Assembly: GCA_002077045.2 (NCBI GenBank)
Contig: KZ111145.1
Coordinates: 815,004-847,412, forward strand
DNA length: 32,409 nucleotides
Origin: Rachicladosporium sp. CCFEE 5018
Taxonomy: Eukaryota; Ascomycota; Dothideomycetes; Cladosporiales; Cladosporiaceae
Direction: 5' to 3'
Shown here: positions 9,388-20,046 of the stretch, piece by piece
Layout: every line of letters begins with the position of its first letter
Position numbering within the stretch: position 1 is the first letter of the stretch
Program-made: the position numbers and the translations under genes
The notes under the pieces: generated by a model
What the model was told of the DNA's origin: nothing
Databases searched by the model: none
What the model saw: only the letters and a program-made list of their open reading frames with translations

Positions 9388-10347
9388 ATCGTCGTACACT
9401 TGCTGGCCGCGCTTCTAGGAATACTCTGTCCTGATATCGAATTGATTCCTTCTCTTTTGTCCAGGGAATCCACGGCGCTGAACCAGCAGCGGTCTATAAC
9501 TCGATTATGACGAAGAAAACACGCCAAATACGAAAGAGACAAGGAAACACGCAAAGAAATTCGTTAGTATATCGCGACAGAGCACCTGAGGAAACGAGGA
9601 AGCAGACTACAAGGCAGGGCAGCGGAGAGATTGTGTATACCAGGTACTCGATGCACTGTTACCGCCAGCGACGCAGTTCGCTAATGGGCGCGTCATACTG
9701 TTGTTAGCTTTACGCGCCATGCTCTGATATCGGTGCATGTGCGTAGGAGATGTATTGGCTGGGAGTGCATAGAGGAAGTGAGGTTTGGTCGCCGGCGCTT
9801 ATGTTGTCAAGAAATCGCGCTAGTACGCATCGAGCCGGGCACGTTTCGTAGGGCTGAGAGCCTCCACTGCCCTACAAGTGCACACGATTGCTTCTCATCT
9901 CTTGATACACACCATGGCAGGATTTTTGTGCAAGCAGTAGAGCACCACACGTTGCGTGTACCGGCTCCTGATGAAACATGACGTTGAGCAGAGGCTACCA
10001 CAATCTCCGCCATGTATCACATGCACTCAGCGAGAGCTTCGGCGCTTGTAGATGTTGGTGGCACTTGAGCCAATGCATTATGCGCTGTACGATCATCCAA
10101 ATCGCTGAACTCACTACGAGGATGTTCCTCCTTACCCACCTGAGTGCTATGCAAGAACCGCCGCGAGCAGCCAGTGCGTCGCCTCCCCTGAACTCCTTGC
10201 ATGAGAACAACCCCTGAGTCTCCAAACAAATCACACCAAAAGCTCCAACGAACGCAACATGCCCTTACAGCCCAATATCGATGACATACGAAAGTCTCCA
10301 CCAAAGCGCACATACACAACGCCTGTCAAGCAGCTCCACTGCGCAGA
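9388..10347. other. Long intergenic region upstream of the CFEM gene
   Basis: Nearly 1 kb lies between two minus-strand genes. It contains the CFEM promoter and the 3' flank of the cdc14-like gene. I searched the minus strand for a signal-peptide exon and found no convincing ATG followed by a hydrophobic run with a donor site. No repeat, tRNA or conserved coding stretch was seen. Confidence 0.4.
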
Positions 10348-11288
10348 TCACCCGCCGCTTGCACTCAGCATGCCGCCTTCTCGTAGTCCATGCACCAACT
10401 CTGGGACGTTGTCCAGGAATTGCGCCAGCGCCTTCTGCTTCTCCTCCATACTTCTGATCCCTGTGTCATCCTCATCCAGGTCCATCGCATTGCCGCTATC
10501 TCCCGAGTGCGTCCTCGCGTGTCCACTCAGCGCAGCGAGCTTACTCGGACTCCTCTGCAGCCCAACGGCGTTCGGCGCGCTGCTAGCCTTTTGCGATCCG
10601 ACTTCGGGCATGAGGTAGAGGTAGAGGAACTCCATCGCCCGTAATCTGACGTCTCGGCTCGTGCTCCGGGTCTTGTAGAGCGATGTCACGGTAAGTAGTC
10701 CGTCTATGGACTCGAATGTACGCATGTTGCGAGGGTTCTCCAGCATCGCTGTCATGAGGACCAAAAGTGCCGCACTCTGGACTGCAGGTGGGTTTGCGCT
10801 GTCCAGAAGATCGAGGAGGATGTTGAGATAGTCTTCGCGGCTAAAGAGCGCGCGCGAGGGAGGGTGCAGGATCAAGAGACCTTGGATCAAGTCGAGCGTC
10901 GAGAGGATCACAAGATCGTTCTGCGAGGACGGTGGGAAGCCGAGCAAGCGTTCGAGCGTCGACAGCAGGCGTGAGGCGACTGTCCGACGTATTAGCATCC
11001 ACTATAGCTTATCATCTTCCTCGAGGATCACATACCATTGCATTGAAACCCTTCCTGCAGTCTGAAGAACTCCCGAAACGCCGCATCTTCCCTCAGATCG
11101 CTCAAACCTTTCGCATGGCCCCTGTGTCCATCATGCTCCGCCTGTGCCCTCTTCTTCGGCGACCGAGGCTTACTCTGCGCCAAACATATCTGCGCTAGGA
11201 GTCCCTCGATCTGTCGTAGGCCTTTCCGGATCTTCAGCGCCTCGCGGGAAGAGATGTTGTCGAATGCTAGTGAGAGGAGAGCGTCCAT
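10348..11288 (-). CDS. cdc14: Cdc14-type septation initiation network (SIN) component
   Basis: Two exons (11036-11288, 10348-10979) with a 56-nt intron (GTATGT donor, GCTAAT branch, CAG acceptor) give 294 aa, normal for the family. Exon 1 carries LSLAFDNISSREALKIRKGL and AAFREFFRLQEGFQCN. Exon 2 carries VASRLLSTLERLLG, PPSRALFSREDYLNILLDLL and MRAMEFLYLYLMPE-type text, then a Ser/Asp-rich linker and a final helix EEKQKALAQFLDNVPELV. This is the fission-yeast Cdc14/SIN family (Pfam CDC14), not the Cdc14 phosphatase. It partners with the kinase Sid1 at the spindle pole body to trigger septation. The helical, armadillo-like body and conserved LFSREDYL block make the call firm. Confidence 0.9.
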
Positions 11289-11676
11289 TGCTGACTTGAG
11301 ATCGTCTAGTGCGATGAATGGCCAGCCGATGATGATATCGATATGGGGAGTGTCAGGTTCATGCAGCTAGGCGTCGGTCCATGGAGTGTGGATCTTCTCC
11401 ACTTGTGTATGTTCTGGGCGATTTGATTGTTGTGCAGGAAGGCGCGCACAGCAACCGGACAAGAGAGGTTCCGAGCCGAAACCTTAAATGAACGCCCTGA
11501 TCTTTGGCACCTACACCTACATGCAGTCTATCAGTACATAACATCAGCCTAGCTAGATACTATGTTATGCCATACGAGGAGCTTTGACGATGACAGTGTT
11601 TGAGTCATATATACAGCGATCATTGCGCACAATGCGGCCACTCAGTCTATAACCTGCATCTTTCAGTCTTTGGAAA
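11289..11676. other. Intergenic region between cdc14-like and sugar transporter genes
   Basis: It holds the promoter of the cdc14-like gene and the 3' flank of the transporter, both on the minus strand. No conserved coding stretch, repeat or RNA gene is visible. Confidence 0.4.
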
Positions 11677-13418
11677 CTATACTTTCTCTTCGTGCGTGCT
11701 CACATGAGCAGTCTTTTCCATCCCCGACACGACGCTCGCGCTGCGGAAGACCGTCTCGGCGGCTTCAGCCACGTCGGCGTCACGTCCTTCGAAGACCACG
11801 GCCATCTGCTCAAGCGTGTGGCCCCGAGTCTCGGGGTATGTGAAGTAGACTGTAATAGCCATGGTGACGATCACGATAAGGAAGACGAAGTAGTACTTCC
11901 AGCCGATGGCCTCAAGGGCGACTAACGGTATTGTCAGCATTTAGTCCTATGACCGCAGATACTTCGGCACTTACTTGGGTTCACGAATGTGTTGAAGAAG
12001 ATTGCAAGGACGGTCGTAACCAAAGCAACAGTCAGACCGCGACTCCTCAATCGGTACGGCCAGATCTCGCAAGTGTAGCTGATGATCAACGGGGTGCTAC
12101 GCATTCTGTCAGCTAGTGCACTCCAGTATTCGAGGCCGCAAGACTCACAGAGCAATGTCGTAGCCAGCGAAGAAGACGAAGAGGAATGGAATGACAGCAA
12201 TACCAGTCGCCGCGTTCCCGCTCGCGGCGAACGAGCCTGAAAGTCCAGTAACGGTGACGAAACCCACGAACATGATAGCAGAGGACGCCAAGAACAGGAA
12301 TCGACGGCCTAGGCGATCCACCATGAAGGCTGCCGTCACACTGAAGATCAAGTTCCAGATGTTGATGCCAACAGCGATCAGCGTCTGATCGGTGACTGAA
12401 GTAACTCCGACGGTATCCAGAACGAGACTGAGATAGTAGCTGACAACGCCGTTGCCCGCCCACTGCGCAAAGACTGCCACGGTGAGGGTGATCCACAGCT
12501 CGTGTCGCATGCCTGGAGTCTTGAACATCTCAGCGTAGCTGGCGCTGCTGTGTGCTTCCTTCTCGATGCGGATGGTCTCGGAAATCTCGATCATCTCGTA
12601 GTTGACAAGTAGCGAGTCTTTGTCGCCTCCTGCATGCCACTTCTCGAGCATAGCCCTGGCTTCCTCGTGGCGGTCAACGGACATGAGCCAGCGAGGAGAC
12701 TGCGGTGAGAGGATCAGACCGGGCAAGATAAGAACGGGAATCAGGACCTGCAGAATGGTAGGGATTCTCCAGCTCCAGTCATTAGCCATGTTGCGAGTGC
12801 CAAAGGTGATGAAGGCGGCGACGGTACCACCCACGTACCAACCGCAATTGAAGAGCGCGCTGGCAATACCGCGGTGCGTCGGGTACGCGATCTCGTTGAT
12901 GAGAAGAGGGACAACATTGGCCCAGCAGGCCGACGCGCAGCCAACAAAGAATCGGGAAAGGACGAAACCGATTGGCTTGTCACTTGCGCATAGTGCTATA
13001 CCCAGTGCCATGAAGATGTAGCCAATGTAGACCAAAAGCTTCCGGCCGTACTTGTTGTTGATGTACGGTGTGAAGCAACAAGTGATGCCGTTGCCGAGCT
13101 ATGCTTGTTAGCTTTTATGCAAGTGCATCAATAGGTTTTGCGAGACCTGTAAGGACTTACCCAGTAAACCGCGTTGATGAACCCCAGCCATGCTCCAGTG
13201 GGCATGTCCATGAACTCATGCCACTGGTCCAGTGCCTGTATGCCGTTCATCAATGATCCATCATACCCGTTGGCGGAGGAGAACATGATCAGAGAGAAGA
13301 GGCAGAATTGCAGAGACACGATGTGGCCTCGTTGGTACCATTTGCGGCCATCGTTGGGAAGGACAGCCAGCAGATCACTGCCAACCGCCTGTTGCGTAGC
13401 CACAGCACTGGCACCCAT
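11677..13418 (-). CDS. MFS sugar transporter, lactose-permease/cellodextrin-transporter type
   Basis: Four exons (13161-13418, 12149-13098, 11975-12096, 11677-11921) with introns of 62, 52 and 53 nt, all GT-AG with CTGAC or CTAAC branches, give 524 aa. Signatures in order: SANGYDGSLMNG in TM1; GAWLGFINAVYW; NKYGRK in the loop 2-3; SRFFVGCASACW and EIAYPTHRG in TM4-5; PQSPRWL before the central loop; DRLGRR in loop 8-9; and PETRGHTLEQM after TM12. These are the fingerprints of proton-coupled sugar porters at the plasma membrane. The GYDGSLMNG/PTGAWLGFI text resembles the fungal lactose-permease branch, which includes cellodextrin transporters. The exact substrate is inference. It is divergent from the beta-glucosidase gene, which fits uptake of beta-linked oligosaccharides. 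The start is the ATG before GASAVATQQ. Confidence 0.9.
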
Positions 13419-14535
13419 GGTCTCGAGTCGGTGAAGGCTTGATCTTGAGGAAAGTGGCAGCGGAACCGCGAAGGCTTGATGTAGATGATCTTGTGAGAGC
13501 TTCTGCAAATCGTACTGGACGAGACAAGAGCCCTTATACTCGCACGTCAAGTCTCTAGGTACTCCGTCGATCGGCGGTAGGGCCTGCGTTCCGCCAGGAT
13601 CGTGTCTTCACAAGGTCGTCCTCCCCATGAAATCTCTCCACGACTCCACGAATCCACTCTCGCGTGTCTTGGAGATCTTGGACGGGTGAGCCTTTCGAGG
13701 AATCCATCGCTGGCAGAGCTGCGGGTGGCGCATTTGTGATGCACTTGCAGTCCAGAGCTACGCGAAGGTTCAACGTCGGAAGGGGATGGAGATCCACACT
13801 TCTTTACAGTCTGCTCAACTGGTGTCCACGAAATTACTTTCTGGACTGAGAAGTACCTACTCTAGGATGTGCTCAACGTCTGTGTCCAGCGCACGCTCTT
13901 GCCTGATCCGGAGCCAAACTCACGTGAGCCCACGCAGTAATCGCCCACCACGAGATAACTAATCTTACTGTAATTTCTACGTTGCTAAGCTTCTCTCCGC
14001 ACGCAGCTAGCGGAGAAATGTGTAGGAGAAACACCTCTCCCTCGAACGCCATCGGTGGTCAAGCCCGAAAGGTCTGGCCCTGGGTTCACGATGCCAGCTC
14101 ACTGCACCTGGTTTCGGGCTTTGCCGGCTTCTGTCCATAGGGGTTTTACCGACGGGCCAATGTTCCTCTGAGTCTTGGCTGTGGTGTTGAAGGAGATTCG
14201 CGGCTCCAGCTACCGTGCAGTCCGCGAGGCAGTCTTCACGCCCGGGCCCCACGGACATGCCCATGGGGTGGCTGCCAGTGCTTCAGAGCATGGCACTGGT
14301 CTCTCGCATGGACGGGGCGCCTTGCCGAGGAGTACAACAACAGCCGAGTGTTGGTATCCACATGGTGACTAGAGGGTCTTGACCGAATCGCGCTCAGCCG
14401 GTCGAGGGGCTGATGTCGTGGCGTGTGAGAAAGCCGACGACTGCTCATAAAGTCGACATGTCTGCATGAGACAGGAAGAAGTCCAGCTCTTCTCGCACTT
14501 TCATTCCTTCGCTACCTCGTCAAATTAGCCTGAAG
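13419..14535. promoter_or_regulatory. Divergent promoter region between sugar transporter and beta-glucosidase
   Basis: A 1.1-kb gap separates two outward-facing genes. Near its middle is an inverted repeat with 7-bp arms, TCTCCGC (13994-14000) and GCGGAGA (14010-14016), 9 bp apart. It contains CCG-N11-CGG, an everted triplet pair of the kind Zn2Cys6 dimers can bind. A single CCCCAC (CreA-like) lies near 14246. The short open frames inside have no recognisable content. Shared control is an inference from the layout. Confidence 0.4.
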
Positions 14536-17201
14536 ATGGCACCTTTCATGGACGACACGCCTTTATCCGGCATGAAGTCACCACAGAAGAAGCTCATCGA
14601 CGACGACTTCGACACCGAATCACTGATCAAAGAGCTCACACTTGAGGAAAAGGCATCTCTACTGGCTGGTATGTACAGCTAGACTATTGACGATAGTTTG
14701 GATGACAACTGACTGGTTCCCTCAGGCAAGGACTTCTGGCATACTACAGCGGTTCCCAGATTGCGGATCCCGTCCATCAGACTCTCAGATGGACCCAACG
14801 GGATTCGAGGCACGAAGTTCTACGGCAGCACACCTTCAGCATGTCTACCATGCGGGACTGCAATCGGTGCCACCTTCGACAAAGATCTGGCCCAACGCAT
14901 TGGCCACCTGCTCGCCGATGAAGCCAAAGCAAAAGGTGCACATGTAGTCCTGGGACCCACGATCAACATACAACGAGGTCCGCTGGGTGGGCGTGGTTTC
15001 GAGTCATTCTCTGAAGACCCTGTGCTTTCTGGTACCTTGGCTGGCTACTACTGCAAAGGTTTGCAAGAGCGAGACATCGTTGCGACACCTAAGCACTTCG
15101 TATGCAACGACCAAGAACACGAGCGCATGGCCGTCAGCTCGATCGTGACAGAGCGAGCTCTGCGTGAGATATACTTGCTGTCGTTTCAGATCGCTATCAA
15201 GTTATCATCACCGGGCGCTATCATGACAGCATACAATCGATTGAATGGTACGCACTCCGCTGAGCGGAAAGATCTGCTCCAAGACATCCTGCGGGGCGAA
15301 TGGGGCTGGAAAGGCTTGGTCATGTCTGACTGGTAAGTTACTGATGAAGATACATTCGCGAGCTTGGCTGATATATATTCAGGTTCGGTACATACAGCAC
15401 GTCGGAAGCCCTGCAAGCTGGCCTCGATCTCGAGATGCCGGGACCAACCAGATGGCGGGGTAAGGCTCTTACACACGCAGTGCAATCGAACAAAGTCCGG
15501 ATGTCAGAGCTCGACGAGCGCGTACGTGCTGTCTTAGACCTCATCAAGGCGGCGAATGCCTCAGGTGTCCCGGAAGATGCGCCTGAGGAGGAGCTCAATC
15601 GCCCAGAGGATCAGTTGTTCCTACGAGAGGTTGCTTCGAAGTCCATCGTTCTGATGAAGAATAACGAGGATGTGCTTCCACTCAAGAGCGACAAGCGCAT
15701 TGCAGTCATCGGGCCAAACGCCAAAATCGCAACTTACTGCGGCGGCGGCAGTGCTTCGCTTAACGCATATCGCGCTGCGACCCCGTTCGAAGGCATCACT
15801 GCTCAAGCGAAAGCCGATGTCGACTTCGCCCAGGGCGCGTACGGACACCAAATGCTTCCCCAGCTTGGCAAAGTCCTTCGCACTGTCGACAATGAGCCCG
15901 GATTCACAGTGCGCACATACAACGAGCCGTCCAGCGTCAAAGGTCGCAAGATACTTGAAGCGAAGGTGCTTAACGACTCGAACATCTTCTTCGTGGATTA
16001 TGAAGTTCCTGGCTTGCAGTCTGTGTGGTATGCCGAGGCTGAGGGCATCTTCACGCCTGAAGAGTCCGGAGAATATGATTTCGGGTTGGCTGTCTGCGGT
16101 ACCGCTGAGCTTTTCATCGACGGACAACTGATCATCTCCAACGTCGAGAACCAAAGGTCTGGATCCAGCTTTCTCGGCACCGGCACGGTCGAGGAGAAGG
16201 CTCGAATGCATCTGAAAGCAGATCGAAACTACCATATCACGCTGCAGTGGGGATGCAATAAGACAAGTACTTTGAAACGTGCTGGCACGGTCGACTTCGG
16301 ACACGGCGGCCTCCGATTCGGTGGCTGCAAGCACATCGAGACGGAAGCTGCCATGAAAGCCGCCGTAAAGATGGCTTCCAGCACCCCTCAAACAGTCCTG
16401 TTCGCCGGTCTTAGTGGAGAGTGGGAGTCAGAGGGTGAGGACAGACCACACATGGACTTGCCACCTCATAGCGATGAGCTCATCTCGAGGGTGCTCGACG
16501 CGAATCCAAACACAATCGTAGTGATCCAAAGCGGCACGCCCGTCACCATGCCGTGGGTAAGCAAGGCCAAAGCTATTGTGCAAGCATGGTATGGCGGCGA
16601 CGAGACGGGGCACGCTATCGCGGACGTTGTCTATGGAGCCGTAAACCCGTCCGGGAAGCTGCCACTCACGTTCCCGAAGAAGCTCAAGGACAATCCGACA
16701 TACCTCAACTACCGATCTGAAGGCGGCCGTGTGCTGTATGGCGAAGACGTATATGTCGGGTATCGCTACTACGAAGAGATGGAGGTCGAGCCACTGTTTG
16801 CCTTCGGACATGGACTATCGTATACTACCTTCGAGCTTTCGGATCTCGAGCTGAAGCCACAGAGTAACAACGATCTCGTTGTCAAGTGCTCGGTGCACAA
16901 CACGGGCTCGAGAGAAGGCGCAGAGACTGTACAGATCTACGTTGCACCTATATCGCCGCCGCTCAGGCGTCCGGTCAAGGAGCTGAAGGGCTTCACTAAG
17001 ATGCTGCTCGCACCTGGGAAGAAAGCCGCAGTCGAAGTCAGCATTGATCTGGTGCGTGCGACTAGCTACTGGGAAGAGAAGGAGAGCCGATGGTGCAGTG
17101 CTGCAGGCGAGTATAAGGTCATGGTAGGGACGAGCAGTGAGGGCAAGTTCCTCGAGGCTCTGGTGAAGGTGCAGAAGACTACATTCTGGAATGGTCTGTA
17201 G
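14536..17201 (+). CDS. GH3 beta-glucosidase with PA14 insert, probably intracellular
   Basis: Three exons (14536-14668, 14726-15332, 15383-17201; introns 57 and 50 nt) give 852 aa, standard for fungal GH3-PA14 enzymes. The N-terminus has no signal peptide. Motifs: LSDGPNGIRG; GPTINIQRGPLGGRGFESFSEDP; KHFVCNDQE; and VMSDW with Asp246 as the expected nucleophile (the second intron splits this Trp codon). A PA14 domain at about residues 415-545 (FTPEESGEYDFGL, LFIDGQLI) inserts into the second catalytic domain. The acidic GEWESEGEDR segment (593-599) should include the acid/base Glu. FAFGHGLSYT and a C-terminal fibronectin III-like domain follow. It would release glucose from beta-linked di- and oligosaccharides inside the cell, matching the divergent sugar transporter. 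The 3' end faces the regulator gene about 110 bp away. Confidence 0.93.
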
Positions 17202-17309
17202 GTTGCTTGCAGGGATATAATGAACTGATGATACCCCATGGCTGCAGCTTGTGTCTCCGTTCAACATGGGCGACTTGATGGCTTCTAATCCGCCAGTTCA
17301 ACCTGAAGC

Positions 17310-19479
17310 TCAGTCGCCGTCCCAGCCATGCATGGCCATACCTGTTGCTCGCTCGACATCAGAATTTCGTCCTCGCTCTCGATCAGTATCAATCCAGGTC
17401 TGCAGGTTCGTCGTAGATACGATTTCGCTCGTATCCAGCGTTGCCAGCACCGCAGTGAATGATCGTACGTACTCAGCCGCCCGCACGAAAGCTGGCTCAT
17501 GCGGTTCGAAAGGGCATGACAATAAGCCAACTGCCACATCACGGACTTTGTATGCCAGATGTAGACCGTTGGGCTCGATATGCTCGGGAGAAATTGCGTG
17601 AAGAACGTGCAAGAGCTGGGAGCTGATGGCTTCACGTTCAGCCCAGCGCGCCGAAAGTGTAGCTAGTGGCTTCCCTTCGCCGAGCCCGTCTGGTTCGCCG
17701 TGCGGGAGCGAGTCGATTTGGTCGAGAAGGATGCTCTGCAGCCACAGATGCGTGACGTGTAGGTTGGCTCGCATCGAGGCGAATTGTGAGAACCTCGTGG
17801 CAGCGTCATGTGCCTGCGAACCTTCGTTGCTTCGGTGTGGTTGCGAAGCCCATGGTCGGAGTTCTGCAGGTAGAGCGTCCAGACTGTACTTCAAGTCGCA
17901 TACACGTTGAGTCAGGTGGTCCACCCGCTTTGACTTATCCCGTGTTTGCTCGCAGTAGCAAGGCTTGCTGTGTTCATCACCCGCCTCATTGCGCCAGGAG
18001 TGAATGGCTAGCCAGAATACCCGGGAGTGAATAATGTATCCTGTGGTAAGACAGGGCTCGTCACTGCGCCTAGGTAAGACGTGGCCTTCGAAAATGCCTT
18101 CGTCGTCGATATCGAGTGGCATAAGGGCTTCTGGATCCATGTTCTCGACCATGAGTGGGTCTAGGAACATTAGGCGTTCTTTGCGGAGATTCTGCACTTG
18201 TGCGTGACTGGACGTTGTCAGTGGATCGTTCTGCAAGGATTGTCTTTGTCTTGAACGGACACAAAGCTATAGAAAAGCATCCAGAAGCCCTTCTTCCTTA
18301 GCTGCATCTCGATCTGGTTCAGTCCAGCATACTCTTCGACTTTGTGAAGATGTAGAAGTCGGCCAAGTTGGATGCATTCCACTTCCGCCATGCGACTCAA
18401 GTTGTAGAGTCCGGCCTGGAAAAGGGCGATGTCCCTGAGTTCCTCGTTAGCTGTCCATCTAGCCAGGAGAGACAAAGGCCTTGTTTACATCAAGTACGAG
18501 ATAGCGAATTTGTTGAAGCTTATCTCGTCAAAGTAATCGACACCTCGTATCGACGATAATGTTGAATAGCAGTGCAGAACAAAGGCTTTACGCGACTCGA
18601 AGGCGAACCCGTGCTCCCGGTATCGACGAAACTTGCTGGGCATTATGCCAACCACAGTCGCACACATAGCTATGAGGAGTCCAAGGAACACTGTATCCTC
18701 GCCGTCTCGGTCACGTGCTAAAGCGTCACGGAACGACGGTCGATGTAGCACTGGTATTGTCGCGTAAAGCCGATCCAGAAAGTCGTGCATCATCATAAGG
18801 ATCAGTCCACGCGGGCAGATGCAGTCCGTCGCGTAGCCCTTTGTCTGTGTCTTATCATGATTGTCAGGCGAAAACACACTTGTGAGTGAGATACTTCTGT
18901 CGTGATCGATGATGGCATTAATGCCCATGCGCGATGCTGTCGCGCTCGAACGATTTGCAGTCTCATCGCTTGTCACAGTACTGCCTGGGCTGAAAGACGC
19001 AGGTGTGTACGGCGCGGGGCCATTGGATGGACTTATGTTCGTTCTACATCGTATAATCAGATCTCAGCGTCTAGTCAAGTTCAAATGCACTCTCTCAAGA
19101 ATCTGGAGGTTTCCTACGCAGCTATCGACTGCACTACAATAGCGAGGTTCATGCTCGAGAGCCCGTCGAGAGGAACGAGGGATGAGATACTCATGTTCTC
19201 TCTCATCGGCGCTCTCGTTGTCGAGGCATCATCGTAGCATAGCCAACAGCAGCATAGGACGTCCCGAGACTTATGTGAGAGAGACGATAGGGTCACCACT
19301 TACCGTTTCTTCGGCCCACGTGTTTGCGATGGAATGTCATACGTGCATGATAGACCAGCTTCGTCACACCGTTCGCATCGTGACTCGCCGCGGGTCGCAC
19401 AACGTGCTTTCCGTCGTCGACAGCGATCACAAGCTTGACTGATCACGGTCCGCTCGCTCGTTGTTGATCGTCGTGGCAT
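17310..19479 (-). CDS. Zn2Cys6 transcription factor with fungal-specific TF domain
   Basis: Four exons (19304-19479, 18489-19043, 18261-18434, 17310-18207) give 600 aa. The zinc cluster is at residues 17-45: C-x2-C-x6-C-x7-C-x2-C-x6-C, with a basic RRRK loop and a basic linker (GPKKR). The middle homology region begins near LDRLYATIPVLHRPSF. It continues with DYFDEISFNKFAISYLMDIALFQAGLYNLSRMAEVECIQLG, then GFWMLFYSFVHAQVQNLRKERLMFLDP and TGYIIHSRVFW. Each of the last two joins depends on an intron (54 and 53 nt) and restores family text. The first intron is long (260 nt), so a missed small exon is possible. It should act in the nucleus as a pathway activator. Its position between the beta-glucosidase and glucoamylase suggests control of these sugar genes (inference). 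I cannot name the orthologue. Confidence 0.85.
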
Positions 19480-20046
19480 TCGTAGGATCCGACTCGCGGG
19501 TGCAGAAGCAGCTCTTGGCGCGCTCTATGGACAGCGGCGGAGTGGTCAGAGAATCGGACTGCACTTTGAGTTCAATCGTGATGGTCAAAGAAGGCATTGC
19601 AGGTCCTGAAGCTCTCCAGGGTCCGAGCAAGATTGATCAGCTCCGAGTCTCGATATCGTATGATGGCCACGGAGACTCATATTGCTGCACGGTGTTTGTG
19701 ACTTGCATGACAATCTGAGCACGGGCCCATCTGCTGGGCGAGGAAAGACGAACTCTCAATCTAGCTTCATCCTACACCATCACCCTCACCCTAACAGATG
19801 TCAGGGATGATGGTAGCTGCATCCACCGGCTGCCACGCGGGCATAGGCAGGTGCGAGTCTCAACCTGAGCGCGACAATGCAGACCACTTCACCTGGCGAG
19901 ACAAGCATAGGAGAACATGACCACACCAATAGCACGGTAAGTATATCAATTCGCAATGCCTCCTAGATATTCTACACCTGCAATAGCGCCCCGCTCGCGT
20001 CTTCTCACCTGGACTTTCCTGTGGGTCGCGGTTGCTTTTGATAGCC
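19480..20046. promoter_or_regulatory. Divergent promoter region between the Zn2Cys6 regulator and glucoamylase
   Basis: A 567-bp region separates the two starts. At 19827-19840 it carries CGG, eight bases, then CGG. This fits the CGG-N8-(C/A)GG consensus of the starch regulator AmyR, about 207 bp before the glucoamylase ATG. One such match on either strand is expected about half the time by chance in this length, so it is only suggestive. A stretch near 19776-19797 is rich in CACC/CCCT. Confidence 0.4.

Noticed and set aside
14240..14252. CreA-type site (CCCCAC) in the transporter/glucosidase gap
   Set aside because: A single six-base degenerate match is expected by chance in 1.1 kb.
15621..16811. 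Minus-strand open frames inside the beta-glucosidase
   Set aside because: They are antisense shadows of a clear GH3 gene, with no domain and no splice context.
19776..19800. CACCCTCACCCTAAC stretch as an interstitial telomere repeat
   Set aside because: It contains only one CCCTAA unit, with no tandem array.
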